64,000 bases of DNA from Nitrosovibrio tenuis (GCF_900109785.1 NZ_FOBH01000002.1:62001-126000); one strand, 5' to 3'. Positions 9,643-19,792 are shown, numbered from the stretch's first letter. Made by a program: numbers and translations. Notes: generated by a model from the sequence alone, not told the origin.

Positions 9643-9867
9643 CTCATGGAACAATTATCCTAAAACCGGAGTTGACTGCTCATTTTTCAGTTTATCGCTA
9701 TTGTCTACAAAGACCTCCTGGATACCTGACCTTCACCTCCCATCGTGCCGGAAACTGTATCTCCACCCCGTCCAGTTGGCGGATTCAGGATTATCTGTTC
9801 GATAATCGTTTGATATGGGCTTATTCCACTTCCTTAAATCGGTTTATCGTTAATTCCTATTATTATC

Positions 9868-10884
9868 ATGCAGAAATCCATTGCGGTCTGGTTGCTGGCT
9901 TGCTGTGCTCTGGTATTTGCCATGGTGGTTGTCGGTGGCGTGACGCGCCTTACCGAGTCGGGTCTTTCGATTGTTGAATGGCAACCTATCGTCGGGACGA
10001 TGCCGCCGCTTAGCCAGAAAGACTGGGATGAGCTTTTTGAAAAATACCATCAGAGTCCTCAATATAAAAAGGTGAATCTTGGCATGAGCCTGGATGAATT
10101 CAAGGGGATTTTCTGGTGGGAATATTTCCACCGATTGCTGGGGCGCGTCATCGGATTGGCGTTTTTTATTCCATTTCTATATTTTATGGCTAAAAAGGCG
10201 ATCGACCGGCCGTTGGGCCTAAGGCTGACGGGAATTTTCATACTGGGCGGCCTGCAGGGGGCAATGGGATGGTATATGGTAAAGAGCGGTCTGGTCGATA
10301 ATCCGCATGTCAGCCAATACCGTCTGACAGCACATTTGGGGCTTGCCTTTATTATCTATGCCACAATGTTCTGGGTAGCATTGGAATTGCTTTCGCCCAC
10401 CCGCGCATCCCACGGAAATATCAGATTGCGACGTATCCGCCGTTTTTCCGTCATCATTACGACCTTGATATTCATAATGATTTTGTCCGGTGGTTTCGTG
10501 GCGGGTATTCGGGCGGGTTTGGCTTACAATACCTTCCCCCTCATGAACGGTCATTTCATACCGCCCGAAATATTCATATTGGAGCCGTGGTATCGAAACT
10601 TCTTCGATAATATGGCAACCGTACAATTCGATCATCGGATGATTGCGTGGACACTGGCAATCCTGATTCCCATTTTCTGGTATAAATCCAGGGGCTTGCC
10701 ACTTTCCGGACCAGCTCGTTTTTCGTGCAGTCTGCTGCTGGTTATGCTGGCGATACAGATAAGCTTGGGTATTTCCACATTATTGCTCGTGGTTCCGCTG
10801 CCGCTTGCCGCGGCGCACCAAGCGGGCGCCGTGCTGCTGTTTACCGCCGCCCTGTGGGTTAATCATCAATTGCGTCGCCAGTAA
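9868..10884 (+). CDS. ctaA: Heme A synthase, COX15/CtaA family
   Basis: Inner-membrane enzyme that oxidises the C8 methyl of heme O to give heme A for aa3-type cytochrome oxidase; 338 residues with about eight membrane helices. Seen: [18 protein letters not shown] with the conserved Glu, and four likely heme-ligand His in [24 protein letters not shown] and [10 protein letters not shown]. The [12 protein letters not shown] and [18 protein letters not shown] segments match the COX15 branch. No ctaB or oxidase gene is nearby. 225 bases separate it from smpB, so it is probably transcribed on its own. Confidence 0.93.
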   Translation: MQKSIAVWLLACCALVFAMVVVGGVTRLTESGLSIVEWQPIVGTMPPLSQKDWDELFEKYHQSPQYKKVNLGMSLDEFKGIFWWEYFHRLLGRVIGLAFFIPFLYFMAKKAIDRPLGLRLTGIFILGGLQGAMGWYMVKSGLVDNPHVSQYRLTAHLGLAFIIYATMFWVALELLSPTRASHGNIRLRRIRRFSVIITTLIFIMILSGGFVAGIRAGLAYNTFPLMNGHFIPPEIFILEPWYRNFFDNMATVQFDHRMIAWTLAILIPIFWYKSRGLPLSGPARFSCSLLLVMLAIQISLGISTLLLVVPLPLAAAHQAGAVLLFTAALWVNHQLRRQ

Positions 10885-11346
10885 TCGTAAGGCGGGCTAG
10901 GTCGGGCATGGTTGCCAGGGGAATGCCCCATCGCCTCGAACTTGACGGGGTGCAATATGCTGCGCTTATTAACGCCCTACCATGTGCGTAGCCGACATCT
11001 TATATGTGATGGTTCAGAAGTGCTCCAGCCCGGATTGCGGAATGACGGCGAGGCGTTTGGAGTGGATTTTGCGCCTCCCGGGAACCAGCCAATAGCGAGA
11101 GCTATTGAGCGAACCGGGGGCGCGAAGAGGGGACGCAAGGATCCCGCAAAACACACGTCAGCGCCGGCTAAGGCGGGGATGGCACAAATTGGATTTCAGC
11201 CCTAGTGACTTCAACCCGCCTGGTGTGGAGCACTTAAGGTGGAGCGGTAACCTTCATAAGAAGGCACGATCCCGCAGCGGGGATGCAGGCGCCCCATTGT
11301 TGATGTCACCTTTCACAAATCCGGGGCGGTTTGGCGCATATCCCGG
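10885..11346. other. 462-base gap with a dispersed-repeat copy
   Basis: Convergent gap between ctaA and ccmI. No believable gene on either strand. It holds one copy of a 29-base sequence (10952-10980) that recurs at 19189-19217. Confidence 0.5.
10952..10980. repeat. Dispersed intergenic repeat, copy 1
   Basis: Shares the pattern GCAAT, two or three variable bases, CTGCGCTTATT, two variable bases, CGCCCTAC with 19189-19217. Both copies are intergenic. Likely a small dispersed or REP-like element; its genome-wide number is unknown. Confidence 0.5.
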
Positions 11347-12666
11347 CTAGGGTAGCTGCTGATCAATTACAACATTGATTCCTGCTGCGCCAATTCTGAC
11401 CGGTTGACTAAGGCCCTGCAGGTCGCCGCTTTGTGGCATGGGGGACCCTGATTTTGAAACTCGGGCGCCCACAATGACCTCATCGGGGAAAGTGGATAGC
11501 TGCACGCCAGACCTCGCCATGGAATCGTTCAGGGAAAAGTTCGCCGGCAAATCCTTGACCTGCAGGCGCAGCGTCGCCAGCGGTGCCTTTGGCCCTGATT
11601 TAGCCCGGGCAAAGATGTACAGGCTGTCATTTGGAGAGATTTTGCCAGCCAGCGCAGGGCTTAGTGTCACTTTACCGGCCAGTGTGCCTGATGTGGCTGC
11701 TCCCGCTGCGGCCATCGATCCGGGCTTGCTCTCAGCAGGCGGAGGAACCTGTCCGCCGGATGGCTGAGCGGGCGCTCTTGCCACCGTACTGCCTTTGCCT
11801 GATGCCAGTGATTTTGCCTCCGCGATGCTGTTCTTTACGGATTCCACCAGTTCGGATTCCGTCGGAGGGATGAGTGCCAATAATTTTTCCCAATATGCGG
11901 CGGCATCCTTATATCTTCTTCGCTCAAATTCGGCTGTTCCCGCCAGCGCCAGCGCCTTGGGATTTTGCGGATCCAGACGCAGTGCCTTATTGATCAGCTC
12001 GATCGGCTTTCCGATCAGGCTGCCATTGTTTGTCATCGCGACGATATCGGCATAATCCGTAATGACTTCCGGATTTTCAGGAGCCAGGGCCAGTACTTTT
12101 TCGTAGGCTTCCTTCGCCTCATTGAAACGTTGCATCATGGCGTAGGTTCGTCCCAGCATGAGCCAGCCTTCCATATCATCCGGCTGATTTTTCAACCGCG
12201 CCATGAGATTTTCCAGCACCGATGAAAAATCGGAATGGCCTCCTTCCGCTGACAGCGGGGCCTGTTCCCCTACTGCGGGCTGCGGCAGCAGAGCTTTCGT
12301 GTTACCCAGCCACAGATAAAGGGAAACCGCCAGTACCGGTACTGCAAGGGTCGTTAATGTAATGGTGGCTACATTACTTTTATTGCTGATTATTCCGACA
12401 GGGACGGCAGGCGCCGTTTCTCCGTCAGGAAGATCTTGCAGCATGCGTTGCTGCAGTTCCCGTTTGCTCTGTTCGTATTGCTCGCGAGTCAGAATGTCGC
12501 TGCGCAAGTCGCTATCGAGCTCCGCAAGCTGATCCCGATAGATATTCACGTTGGTGGCGTCACGCTCCGCACCCGCCTGACGCTCCCTCTTGCTCCATAA
12601 CGTTGGAAGAACGAATAGCAAGGCACCGACAATGAATATGCCGGCAACAACCCAGAATACTGTCAT
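11347..12666 (-). CDS. ccmI: Cytochrome c maturation protein CcmI
   Basis: Membrane chaperone that presents apocytochrome c to the heme-ligation complex; 439 residues. Seen: N-terminal membrane helix (about 4-22), the cytoplasmic loop with YRDQLAELDSDLRSDILT, a second helix (about 100-120), then TPR repeats (about 150-290, for example DDMEGWLMLGRTYAMMQRF) and a C-terminal periplasmic domain after a Pro/Gly/Ala linker. Its start overlaps the ccmH stop by four bases (ATGA). Last gene of the ccmABCDEFGHI operon. Confidence 0.93.
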   Translation of the reverse strand: MTVFWVVAGIFIVGALLFVLPTLWSKRERQAGAERDATNVNIYRDQLAELDSDLRSDILTREQYEQSKRELQQRMLQDLPDGETAPAVPVGIISNKSNVATITLTTLAVPVLAVSLYLWLGNTKALLPQPAVGEQAPLSAEGGHSDFSSVLENLMARLKNQPDDMEGWLMLGRTYAMMQRFNEAKEAYEKVLALAPENPEVITDYADIVAMTNNGSLIGKPIELINKALRLDPQNPKALALAGTAEFERRRYKDAAAYWEKLLALIPPTESELVESVKNSIAEAKSLASGKGSTVARAPAQPSGGQVPPPAESKPGSMAAAGAATSGTLAGKVTLSPALAGKISPNDSLYIFARAKSGPKAPLATLRLQVKDLPANFSLNDSMARSGVQLSTFPDEVIVGARVSKSGSPMPQSGDLQGLSQPVRIGAAGINVVIDQQLP

Positions 12667-13157
12667 GCGCTATTACCTTTGCCTTCCTTTAGCAGAGCCT
12701 CAGCTTGCTTGAGCTGCTGTTCGCTCAGGATGGGTTCTTCAATCCGCTTGCGGCGGCGCTTGAGGTAGATGACCAGCACTATCGCTCCCGCCAGAAGAAG
12801 GATAAACGGACCAAACCATAAGAACATGGTGGAGGATTTGACTGGCGGACGATAAAGCACGAAATCGCCATAACGGGCCACCAGAAAATCGATAATCTCT
12901 TTATCGCTTTTATCTGCACTCATCTGTTCGCGGATTTCGCGCCGCAGATCATTGGCAAAATCCGCTCGCGAGGCGGCGATCGTTTCGTTCTGGCATACGA
13001 GGCACCGCAACTCCTCGGATAACGCAATCATGCGCTCTTCAAGTTCCGGATTCTCGGCAACCGGAACCGCTTCCTTGGCCCAAGAAACCGATAATAAAGG
13101 GGGCAACGAAAGGGGCAACAGAAGCATCAAAGCCAGCAACAATCCAAATTTTTTCAT
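12663..13157 (-). CDS. ccmH: Cytochrome c maturation thiol reductase CcmH
   Basis: Membrane-anchored periplasmic thiol-disulfide protein that keeps apocytochrome CXXCH cysteines reduced; 164 residues with ATG 13157 as start (TTG and GTG codons lie a few codons upstream in frame). Signal peptide of about 24 residues, then the signature LRCLVCQNETIAASRA, the EQMSADKSDKEIIDFLVARYG segment with DFVLYRPP, a single C-terminal membrane helix and a basic tail. Overlaps ccmI by four bases. Confidence 0.95.
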   Translation of the reverse strand: MKKFGLLLALMLLLPLSLPPLLSVSWAKEAVPVAENPELEERMIALSEELRCLVCQNETIAASRADFANDLRREIREQMSADKSDKEIIDFLVARYGDFVLYRPPVKSSTMFLWFGPFILLLAGAIVLVIYLKRRRKRIEEPILSEQQLKQAEALLKEGKGNSA

Positions 13158-13235
13158 ACTGAAAGAATGCACCCGCAATCCGTTAGTTGTGCCGTTAGAT
13201 TTGGTTACAGCAAGATCTGAACAAAATGGTCAGAT

Positions 13236-13760
13236 TCATCCTTGCAACTCCTTCACCAGCGGCAGAATTTTCGTCTGTAGCGCGTCTACCGTTACGGGAC
13301 CGATTTGTTTGTACCGGATAACTCCATTCTTGTCGATGACATAGGTCTCGGGAACCCCGTACACGCCGTAATCGATGCCTGTCCTGCCTTCGGGATCAAC
13401 AATGCTAACGGTGTATGGGTCCCCGAACTGCTTCAGCCATCGCAATGCATCCTCACGCTGATCCTTATAGTTGAGGCCGTAGACTGGAACGATGCCGGAT
13501 TTAGCCAACTGAACCAGCAACGGATGCTCTTCACGGCAGGAAACACACCACGAGGCCCATACGTTAAGAAGCCAAACCTTGCCCAGATTGTCCTTGGACG
13601 TCAGCGTTTTTTCAGATTGATGCAACTGCTGCAACTGGAATTCGGGTGCAGGTTTTCCGATCAGCGGGGAAGGCACCTGCCTGGGGTTAAGGCCCAGGCC
13701 TACAACCAGAAACCCGACAAGAACAACAAAAGCCGCCAGCGGGATCAGGAACCGCGTCAT
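13236..13760 (-). CDS. ccmG: Thiol:disulfide protein CcmG/DsbE
   Basis: Membrane-tethered thioredoxin-fold reductase of the cytochrome c maturation path; 174 residues. N-terminal membrane anchor (about 4-24), then thioredoxin fold with active site WASWCVSCREEHP and the cis-Pro loop GVYGVPETYVID. Typical acidic active-site surroundings of CcmG (GIDYGVYGVPET). The start ATG overlaps the ccmF stop (ATGA). Confidence 0.96.
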   Translation of the reverse strand: MTRFLIPLAAFVVLVGFLVVGLGLNPRQVPSPLIGKPAPEFQLQQLHQSEKTLTSKDNLGKVWLLNVWASWCVSCREEHPLLVQLAKSGIVPVYGLNYKDQREDALRWLKQFGDPYTVSIVDPEGRTGIDYGVYGVPETYVIDKNGVIRYKQIGPVTVDALQTKILPLVKELQG

Positions 13761-15784
13761 GCCTTTTTGCTCCTCGCAATCAGAGGTGCCGCCGGAGCTT
13801 TGCCGGGCTTGCCGGCGGCTTTCTTTTCTTCAACGGGTTCACGTTGCTTGCCCGAGGAGAGGCGATAACGGCGATCCGTTACTGCCAGGAAACCTCCAAA
13901 GGCCATCAACATGCATCCAAACCAGATCCAGTCCACAAACGGTTTGTGATAGACCCGTATTATCCATGCTCCATTTTCCAGTGGCTCCCCCAAAGCGACG
14001 TAGAGATCGCGCAGGATGCCGGTATCGATTGCGGCTTCCGTCATGGCCATTCCGGATGCGTTATAAGTTCGCTTTTCCGGTTCCAGGACGTTGACCTTTT
14101 CCCCATTGCGCAACACATCGACATTGCCGATGTCCGCCATGTAATTGGGACCGGGCGCCTTCGTTGCACCGTTGAAACGGAATGAATAACCGCCCACCGC
14201 GACGGTATCGCCGATTTCCATGCGCACATCTTTTTCAGTTTCATATCCGCCCACCAGCGTTACGCCGATAATGAACACCGCTATGCCCAGGTGCGCGGCA
14301 TGCATGCCGTAATAGCTGCGCGATTGGGCAGCAAGCTTCGCGAACAAGCCTTCCCTGCCACTGCTGCGCAGGCGATGAATCAGGCTGACGATGACACTGG
14401 CGATGACCCAGAACGCCATGAGTAAACCGAAACTCACAAACGGTTTCCATTCGCCCATGACGAACGGCATCAACAAGGCTGTCACGAGGCTCACGACGAA
14501 CGCCCAGCGCAAGCGTATCGCCAGTTCAGGCAAGTTTGCCTGTTTCCAGCGCGCAAGGGGGCCCAGGCCTATCAGAAAAACCGCGGGTGTCATCAGCGGC
14601 ACGAATACAGCCTCGAAGTAGGGCGGGCCCACCGATATTTTGCCGAGATCAAGCGCATCCATGAACAGCGGATAAAGGGTACCCAGCAGAACGCTGCCTG
14701 CAGCCACCATCATCAATAAATTATTGGCAAGCAGCATCGATTCCCTCGACACCAGTTCAAACTTGCCACCCAATCCGATTTTCGGAGCGCGCCATGCGAA
14801 AAGTAGCAGGGAGCCGCCGACGATGATCACCAAGAAGCTCAGGATGAAAATGCCTCGCTTGGGATCGGTCGCGAAAGCGTGGACCGATGTCAACACGCCC
14901 GAGCGCACCAGGAATGTGCCCAGAAGACTCAGGGAGAATGCGCAGATCGCCAGCAGCACTGTCCAGCTTTTGAAGCTGCCGCGTTTTTCCGTCACGGCAA
15001 GGGAATGAACGAGCGCGGTGCCCACCAGCCATGGCATGAATGACGCATTCTCTACAGGGTCCCAGAACCACCAGCCGCCCCAGCCCAGCTCATAATAGGC
15101 CCACCAGCTTCCCATCATGATGCCTATGGTGAGGAACAACCATGCAACCGTTGTCCACGGGCGCGACCAGCGTGCCCAGGTCGCATCCATTCGCCCGCTG
15201 AGCAGCGCCGAAATGGCAAAAGCAAATGCGACGGAAAAGCCCACGTAACCCATGTATAGCATTGGGGGATGAAACACCATCCCCGGGTCCTGAAGTAACG
15301 GGTTCAGATCGCTTCCTTCCACTGCACCCGGCAGCATGCGCTCGAACGGGTTGGAAGTGAAAAGCATGAATATCAGAAAACCCACGCTCACCAGGCCCAT
15401 GACCCCCAGAACACGCGCGACCATGTCGTTCGGCAGGTGGCGGCTGAATATGCTGACCGCAACCGACCAGGTGGCCAGCATCATTGTCCACAGCAGCAAC
15501 GAGCCTTCATGAGAACCCCACGTTGCGGCGAAGCGGTATTGCAGCGGCAGCTTCGAATTGGAGTTCTGGACAACATTTATCACTGAAAAATCGCTGGTGA
15601 CAAACGAATAGGCCAGACAGAAGAAGGCGATGGCGACAAACACAAACTGTCCCTGAACCACCGGGCGGGCCAGCGCCATCCAGGAGGGAATGCCGCGTGC
15701 AGCGCCAATAATGGGCAAGGTGCCTTGTATAAGCGCCAGCAGCAACGCAAGGATCAGAGCAAAATTACCGAGTTCTGGGATCAT
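13757..15784 (-). CDS. ccmF: Heme lyase subunit CcmF
   Basis: Large polytopic membrane protein that joins heme to apocytochrome c; 675 residues starting MIPELGNFALILALLLA at 15784. The frame is open for 80 codons upstream, but that leader is not protein-like for this family. Seen: the tryptophan-rich WWD motif GWGGWWFWDPVENASFMPWL, conserved periplasmic His in HEGSLLLW, GMVFHPPMLYMGYVG and TALVHSLAV, and the large C-terminal soluble loop before the last helix. Overlaps ccmG by four bases; ccmE ends 113 bases upstream. Confidence 0.97.
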   Translation of the reverse strand: MIPELGNFALILALLLALIQGTLPIIGAARGIPSWMALARPVVQGQFVFVAIAFFCLAYSFVTSDFSVINVVQNSNSKLPLQYRFAATWGSHEGSLLLWTMMLATWSVAVSIFSRHLPNDMVARVLGVMGLVSVGFLIFMLFTSNPFERMLPGAVEGSDLNPLLQDPGMVFHPPMLYMGYVGFSVAFAFAISALLSGRMDATWARWSRPWTTVAWLFLTIGIMMGSWWAYYELGWGGWWFWDPVENASFMPWLVGTALVHSLAVTEKRGSFKSWTVLLAICAFSLSLLGTFLVRSGVLTSVHAFATDPKRGIFILSFLVIIVGGSLLLFAWRAPKIGLGGKFELVSRESMLLANNLLMMVAAGSVLLGTLYPLFMDALDLGKISVGPPYFEAVFVPLMTPAVFLIGLGPLARWKQANLPELAIRLRWAFVVSLVTALLMPFVMGEWKPFVSFGLLMAFWVIASVIVSLIHRLRSSGREGLFAKLAAQSRSYYGMHAAHLGIAVFIIGVTLVGGYETEKDVRMEIGDTVAVGGYSFRFNGATKAPGPNYMADIGNVDVLRNGEKVNVLEPEKRTYNASGMAMTEAAIDTGILRDLYVALGEPLENGAWIIRVYHKPFVDWIWFGCMLMAFGGFLAVTDRRYRLSSGKQREPVEEKKAAGKPGKAPAAPLIARSKKA

Positions 15785-15896
15785 GGTCGGGGACTTGGAT
15801 AGAGAATGGAAAGAAGGAAAGAGACTTGCAGTGTCACGGTTGAGCTTGGAAGGATCCACCTGATCCTCTGGTTCTTTCAGGTCTGCGCACTGTCTG

Positions 15897-16346
15897 CTAT
15901 TGAACCAGTACTGTTTTACGTGCCTTATCCGCCTGGTCGAGAGCGGTCGCTGCCTCAGGTGGCATGTAATTCTCGTCGTGTTTCGCGAGCACCTCGTCTG
16001 CGCGGAAAACACCGTCCCCGGCAAGTTTTCCTTGAGCCACCACGCCCTTGCCTTCCTTGAACAGGTCGGGAAGAATGCCTTTATATACCACAGGAATGAC
16101 TTTGGCAGTATCCGTCACCACAAAATTCACTGTTACCCCATCAGTCTGGCGCTTGACGCTTCCTTCTTCCACCAGGCCGCCAATTCGAAAGCTCTTGCCC
16201 AGAGGGGCTTCATTATTAGCTACCTGCGTGGGGCTGAAGAAGAACACAAGATTGCTCTGGAAGGCATTCAGAACCAGCACGGAAGCAACACCCAACGCGG
16301 TTACACTCGAAGCGATGATAGCCAGTTTTTTATGACGAGGTTTCAT
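15897..16346 (-). CDS. ccmE: Heme chaperone CcmE
   Basis: Periplasmic heme carrier anchored by one N-terminal helix (about 8-28); 149 residues. The OB-fold follows ([37 protein letters not shown]) and the heme-binding motif is HDENYMPP, whose His forms the covalent bond to heme, with Tyr four residues later. The N-terminus overlaps ccmD by 17 bases. Confidence 0.97.
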   Translation of the reverse strand: MKPRHKKLAIIASSVTALGVASVLVLNAFQSNLVFFFSPTQVANNEAPLGKSFRIGGLVEEGSVKRQTDGVTVNFVVTDTAKVIPVVYKGILPDLFKEGKGVVAQGKLAGDGVFRADEVLAKHDENYMPPEAATALDQADKARKTVLVQ

Positions 16347-16527
16347 TTCTCTTCTCTTGTTTGGTTGACTGGTGAATCAGACTGAGATGCTTGAGCAAAG
16401 TTCGCTTACGGTTGGAAACCAGAATAATTTCGCCGGCAATGCAAATAAGGAAAACCAGATAGGAACCCCAGACATAAAATCCGTAGCCGCCCATGTCCAG
16501 AAAATCGGACAAACTCGTCCAGATCAT
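16330..16527 (-). CDS. ccmD: Heme exporter subunit CcmD
   Basis: Tiny membrane protein that helps release holo-CcmE from CcmABC; 65 residues. Seen: [19 protein letters not shown] leading into one membrane helix and a basic tail beginning [10 protein letters not shown]. The ATG at 16527 sits in a TGATG overlap with the ccmC stop; a GTG directly before it is an equal alternative. The tail overlaps ccmE by 17 bases. Confidence 0.92.
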   Translation of the reverse strand: MIWTSLSDFLDMGGYGFYVWGSYLVFLICIAGEIILVSNRKRTLLKHLSLIHQSTKQEKRNETSS

Positions 16528-17264
16528 CACGCGGCTCCCTGCAATTCACCCACCCAGGCAGTGTGGCGCTCGCGTTCCAGAATAACGGCGCGGGTGCGTA
16601 TCAGTACCATGGCAATGGCATACATCCAGCACGCTAGCGACATGATCAGCATGCCGGTCAGCATGGTGGTGGCCATTTTCGGTGATTGCGTCAGGCTGAC
16701 GGAGGCTCCCTGGTGCAGGGTATTCCACCATTTCACCGAGAAATAGATGATGGGAACGTTGACCACGCCTACCAGTGCAATCATTGCACCGGCCTTGTCG
16801 GCGCGGCGGGGATCGTCTATCGCGGCCTGCAACGACATGAAGCCAATGTAAAGGAACAACAGAATCAGCTCGGAGGTGAGACGCGCATCCCATACCCACC
16901 ACGTCCCCCACATGGGTTTGCCCCACAGCGCCCCGGTCCATAGCGCGAGAAAGGTAAACATTGCGCCTGTTGGCGCGATGGCCGTCGCTACCATTGAGGA
17001 AAGCCGGGTATTGAATGCAAGACCGATACCGGACCACATCGCCATCACCACGTAAAGAAACATGGACATCCAAGCGGCGGGGACATGAATGAAGATGATG
17101 CGATAAGCCTCACCCTGTTGAAAATCGGTGGGGGCGACGAAAAAGCCGATATAGAGCCCCGCTAAACACAATATCACCGCGGCGATGGAAAAAAAAGGGA
17201 TCATTTTGCCGGCAAGGAAGTAGAAACTTGCCGGGGAAGAGTATTTAAACCAGTTAATCGCCAT
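16527..17264 (-). CDS. ccmC: Heme handling protein CcmC
   Basis: Polytopic membrane protein that loads heme on CcmE; 245 residues with six membrane helices. The WWD heme-binding motif WGTWWVWDARLTSELILL is present, flanked by the heme-ligand His of FIHVPAAWMSMF and of WNTLHQG. Distance to ccmB upstream is 209 bases without a gene, so either a long operon spacer or a second promoter is present. Confidence 0.97.
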   Translation of the reverse strand: MAINWFKYSSPASFYFLAGKMIPFFSIAAVILCLAGLYIGFFVAPTDFQQGEAYRIIFIHVPAAWMSMFLYVVMAMWSGIGLAFNTRLSSMVATAIAPTGAMFTFLALWTGALWGKPMWGTWWVWDARLTSELILLFLYIGFMSLQAAIDDPRRADKAGAMIALVGVVNVPIIYFSVKWWNTLHQGASVSLTQSPKMATTMLTGMLIMSLACWMYAIAMVLIRTRAVILERERHTAWVGELQGAA

Positions 17265-17473
17265 GTTTAAAGATACCGAATTTCATATTCGAGGCGTATT
17301 CAAGCTTGACGCTCCAACGCGTAACTCATAATTTTAAACCAAAAACCTTAAATTCAGAATTGGTTTCTTTGGGAATCTCTGATTAAGCTCCGCGCATCCC
17401 TTCCCCAAAACTGCCGTCGCGTCCATGAAGACCTGTTCAGAGGGGGTTCTTACCCCGCGGAAAGATAGAGCTT

Positions 17474-18133
17474 TTACTCCATCGAGATCCGTAACGATAC
17501 CGCGGCCGTCCACGGTGCCAATACCAGGGAAGCGAGCAGGAACGCCCCCAGCAACGACATATGCGCTCCCGCTCCCAGGCCCGCTGTGCTTGCTTCCACC
17601 GCACCCGCACCGAAAATTAGTATCGGGATATATAACGGTAACACCAATAGAGAAACCAGGACTCCACCCCCGCGTAACCCCAGGGTCAGCGCGGCGCCAA
17701 TAGCGCCAATCAGACTCAAAACCGGCGTTCCCAGCAATAGGGAGGCGGTCAACACCAGCAGCGCGTCCGCCGGCAGGTCATATTGGATACCCAGGACGGG
17801 GGCCATCAGCACCAGCGGTACCCCGGTTACCAGCCAGTGGGCCAGCGCCTTTCCCAGCACCAGCAAGGAGAGGGATTGGGGAGAGATCAGCATCTGTTCC
17901 AGCGTGCCGTCCAGATGATCGCCGGAAAACATCCGCCCCAGCGACAACATCGAAGCCAGCAGCGCGGCCACCCATACCACACCGGGCGCCATGATCCGGA
18001 GCATATTCATTTCCGGTCCCACCCCAAGAGGAAACAGACTGACGACGATGATGAAAAAGAAAAGCGTCGTCAAGACATCCGCCCGCCGACGCATCGCGAG
18101 CAGAAGGTCGCGCTGGATTATCCAGAGAAACAT
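17474..18133 (-). CDS. ccmB: Heme exporter membrane subunit CcmB
   Basis: Permease-like partner of CcmA; 219 residues, six membrane helices. Seen: the N-terminal RDLLLAMRRRADVLTTLFFF and PLGVGPEMNMLRIMAPGVVWVAALLA (here given in part), DGTLEQMLISPQSLSLLVLGK, typical of the family. It starts one base after the ccmA stop, so the two are translated together. CcmAB uses ATP to free heme-loaded CcmE, rather than exporting heme itself. Confidence 0.95.
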   Translation of the reverse strand: MFLWIIQRDLLLAMRRRADVLTTLFFFIIVVSLFPLGVGPEMNMLRIMAPGVVWVAALLASMLSLGRMFSGDHLDGTLEQMLISPQSLSLLVLGKALAHWLVTGVPLVLMAPVLGIQYDLPADALLVLTASLLLGTPVLSLIGAIGAALTLGLRGGGVLVSLLVLPLYIPILIFGAGAVEASTAGLGAGAHMSLLGAFLLASLVLAPWTAAVSLRISME

Positions 18134-18134
18134 A

Positions 18135-18755
18135 TCAGGCGAGTTGCAACCGCTGGGTCGCGACGGCAGCTATCTCGATCTCCTGATGCGTGGTCATCAC
18201 GATCATGCCACCCTGTTTCAGATGCTGTTCCATTACGCCCTGTACCAGTTTCACGGCGGTGGTGTCCAGCGCCGTCAATGGTTCGTCCAATATCCACAAC
18301 ACGGTACCGCATACCAATAGACGTGCCAGCGTCACCCTGCGCCGCTGGCCCTGCGACAATACTTTGGCCGGCAATAGTTCACGGCCTCCCAATCCCATGT
18401 GCTGCAAGGCCTCATGGGCTTTTTCTCCGTCGATTTCGGCGCCTGCCAGCGCACTGGAAATACGCAGATTTTCGATGGCGGTCAAGTCGTCCTTGACGCC
18501 GCTTGAATGGCCGAGATAAGTCATCGCTCCGAAGTAGGCTCCGCCGAGGGAGCGAATTTCAGAACCATCCCAGCGAATTTCACCCTGGGCGGGCGTTGCG
18601 AGTCCGCAGAGCATGCGCAGAAGGCTGGTTTTACCGCTGCCGTTGGGCCCTTGTACCTGCATGAGTCCGCCAGTTTCGAGAGAGAAATTGACGTGTTTGA
18701 ATAGCTGGCGATCGCCGCGCACACAGGCCAGGTCGCTTCCTTGCAGAGTTGGCAT
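18135..18755 (-). CDS. ccmA: Heme exporter ATPase CcmA
   Basis: ABC ATPase of the CcmABCD complex; 206 residues from ATG 18755, which gives MPTLQGSDLACVRGDRQLF, the usual family start; an ATG eight codons upstream is possible. Walker A is GPNGSGKTS, the signature motif LSQGQRRRV and Walker B LWILDEPLTALD. First gene of the minus-strand ccmABCDEFGHI operon, so its promoter must lie in the gap 18756-19339. Confidence 0.96.
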   Translation of the reverse strand: MPTLQGSDLACVRGDRQLFKHVNFSLETGGLMQVQGPNGSGKTSLLRMLCGLATPAQGEIRWDGSEIRSLGGAYFGAMTYLGHSSGVKDDLTAIENLRISSALAGAEIDGEKAHEALQHMGLGGRELLPAKVLSQGQRRRVTLARLLVCGTVLWILDEPLTALDTTAVKLVQGVMEQHLKQGGMIVMTTHQEIEIAAVATQRLQLA

Positions 18756-19339
18756 TATCGAGGCCAAAAAAGCAGGCATTATAGCGCATCGGCTATACCG
18801 ATGGCCTTGATGGTTGCAGGTAATTGAACCGGCAGGATACTTAGGACGGACGGGCGCCGGTTAAACCCGAACGCGGCGCTACGTTATTACAAAGCGCAAC
18901 GCATAAAGACGCAGGATGCAAATAAGCGCAGCTGCATAGCGCAGTACGTCAACCCTCATAAGTTCCTGTCTGGCAGTTCAATGATTTAATGAAATGCTCT
19001 GGCAGAACCATTCAGTATGAATGATGAAGGGATAACGTTGCTGTGCCGCCACCTTGCTCACTCATGCAGCAAGTCTACATGGCGAGCCGCAGGTCATTAT
19101 CCCTTGCAGCAGGTTGAGGGTGAAGAAATATGCGCTTACAGGATCCAGGCACGACGACGGACGGGTATTGAAGGAGCTTGCATTCGGCGCAATGCGCTGC
19201 GCTTATTGTCGCCCTACGTTTTACTGAACATCCTGCGCCCGCAGCGTAGGACAAAGCGCTCTACCAAGCGAGGATCGGGCAGCGGAGGGGATGCCTCGAC
19301 TGCGTTTATAGTGCGCCTTGGGTGCGTGCCTGCATCCCG
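18756..19339. other. 584-base gap upstream of ccmA
   Basis: Must hold the promoter of the ccm operon (minus strand), though I cannot point to a convincing -35/-10 pair. It also holds a dispersed-repeat copy at 19189-19217. Plus-strand frames here are not protein-like. Confidence 0.4.
19189..19217. repeat. Dispersed intergenic repeat, copy 2
   Basis: Second copy of the CTGCGCTTATT-NN-CGCCCTAC element also seen at 10952-10980, in the same orientation. The two differ only at a few bases. Confidence 0.5.
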
Positions 19340-19792
19340 CTACGCGGTCGCCCGCTTTTTGATTTCATCCGGCGAGAGATCTTCCTTATGCGTTGCAATA
19401 AACCAGATATGCCCGAAGGGGTCTTCCAGTGCGCCCGTCCGGTCCCCATAAAACTGATCTTGAACCGGCTTGATAACCCTGGCGCCCGCATTAACGGCCT
19501 GGGCAAACAGCTTGTCCACATCGTCGACGTATAAATAAAGGCCAACAGGCGAACTGCCCGACGACTGGGGACTGCGGAACGGGCTTTCTTTACCGCAATC
19601 ATCAGCCATCATAACGCGGGAGTCGCCGATCAGAATTTCGGCGTGTCCGATCTTGTCGCCAGGCGCACCCATTTTGAACATTTCCTTTGCGCCAAACGCC
19701 CGCTTGTAAAATTCGATGGCCCCGGCTGCGCCATTAATCATCAGGTAGGGCGTTATGGAATGATAGCCATCAGGTATGGGTTTGATAGGCAT
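19340..19792 (-). CDS. VOC family (PhnB-like glyoxalase-fold) protein
   Basis: 150-residue protein of the vicinal-oxygen-chelate fold, closest in style to the PhnB/DUF1428-like group. Start at ATG 19792 (MPIKPIPDGYHSITPYLMI); the frame is open upstream. Seen: two beta-alpha-beta-beta modules, with AIEFYKRAFGAKEMFKMG, HAEILIGDSRVMMADD, VGLYLYVDDVDKLFAQAV and DRTGALEDPFGHIWFIATH. Such proteins are often annotated as glyoxalase or bleomycin-resistance-like; the substrate cannot be predicted. Monocistronic by position. Confidence 0.85.
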   Translation of the reverse strand: MPIKPIPDGYHSITPYLMINGAAGAIEFYKRAFGAKEMFKMGAPGDKIGHAEILIGDSRVMMADDCGKESPFRSPQSSGSSPVGLYLYVDDVDKLFAQAVNAGARVIKPVQDQFYGDRTGALEDPFGHIWFIATHKEDLSPDEIKKRATA

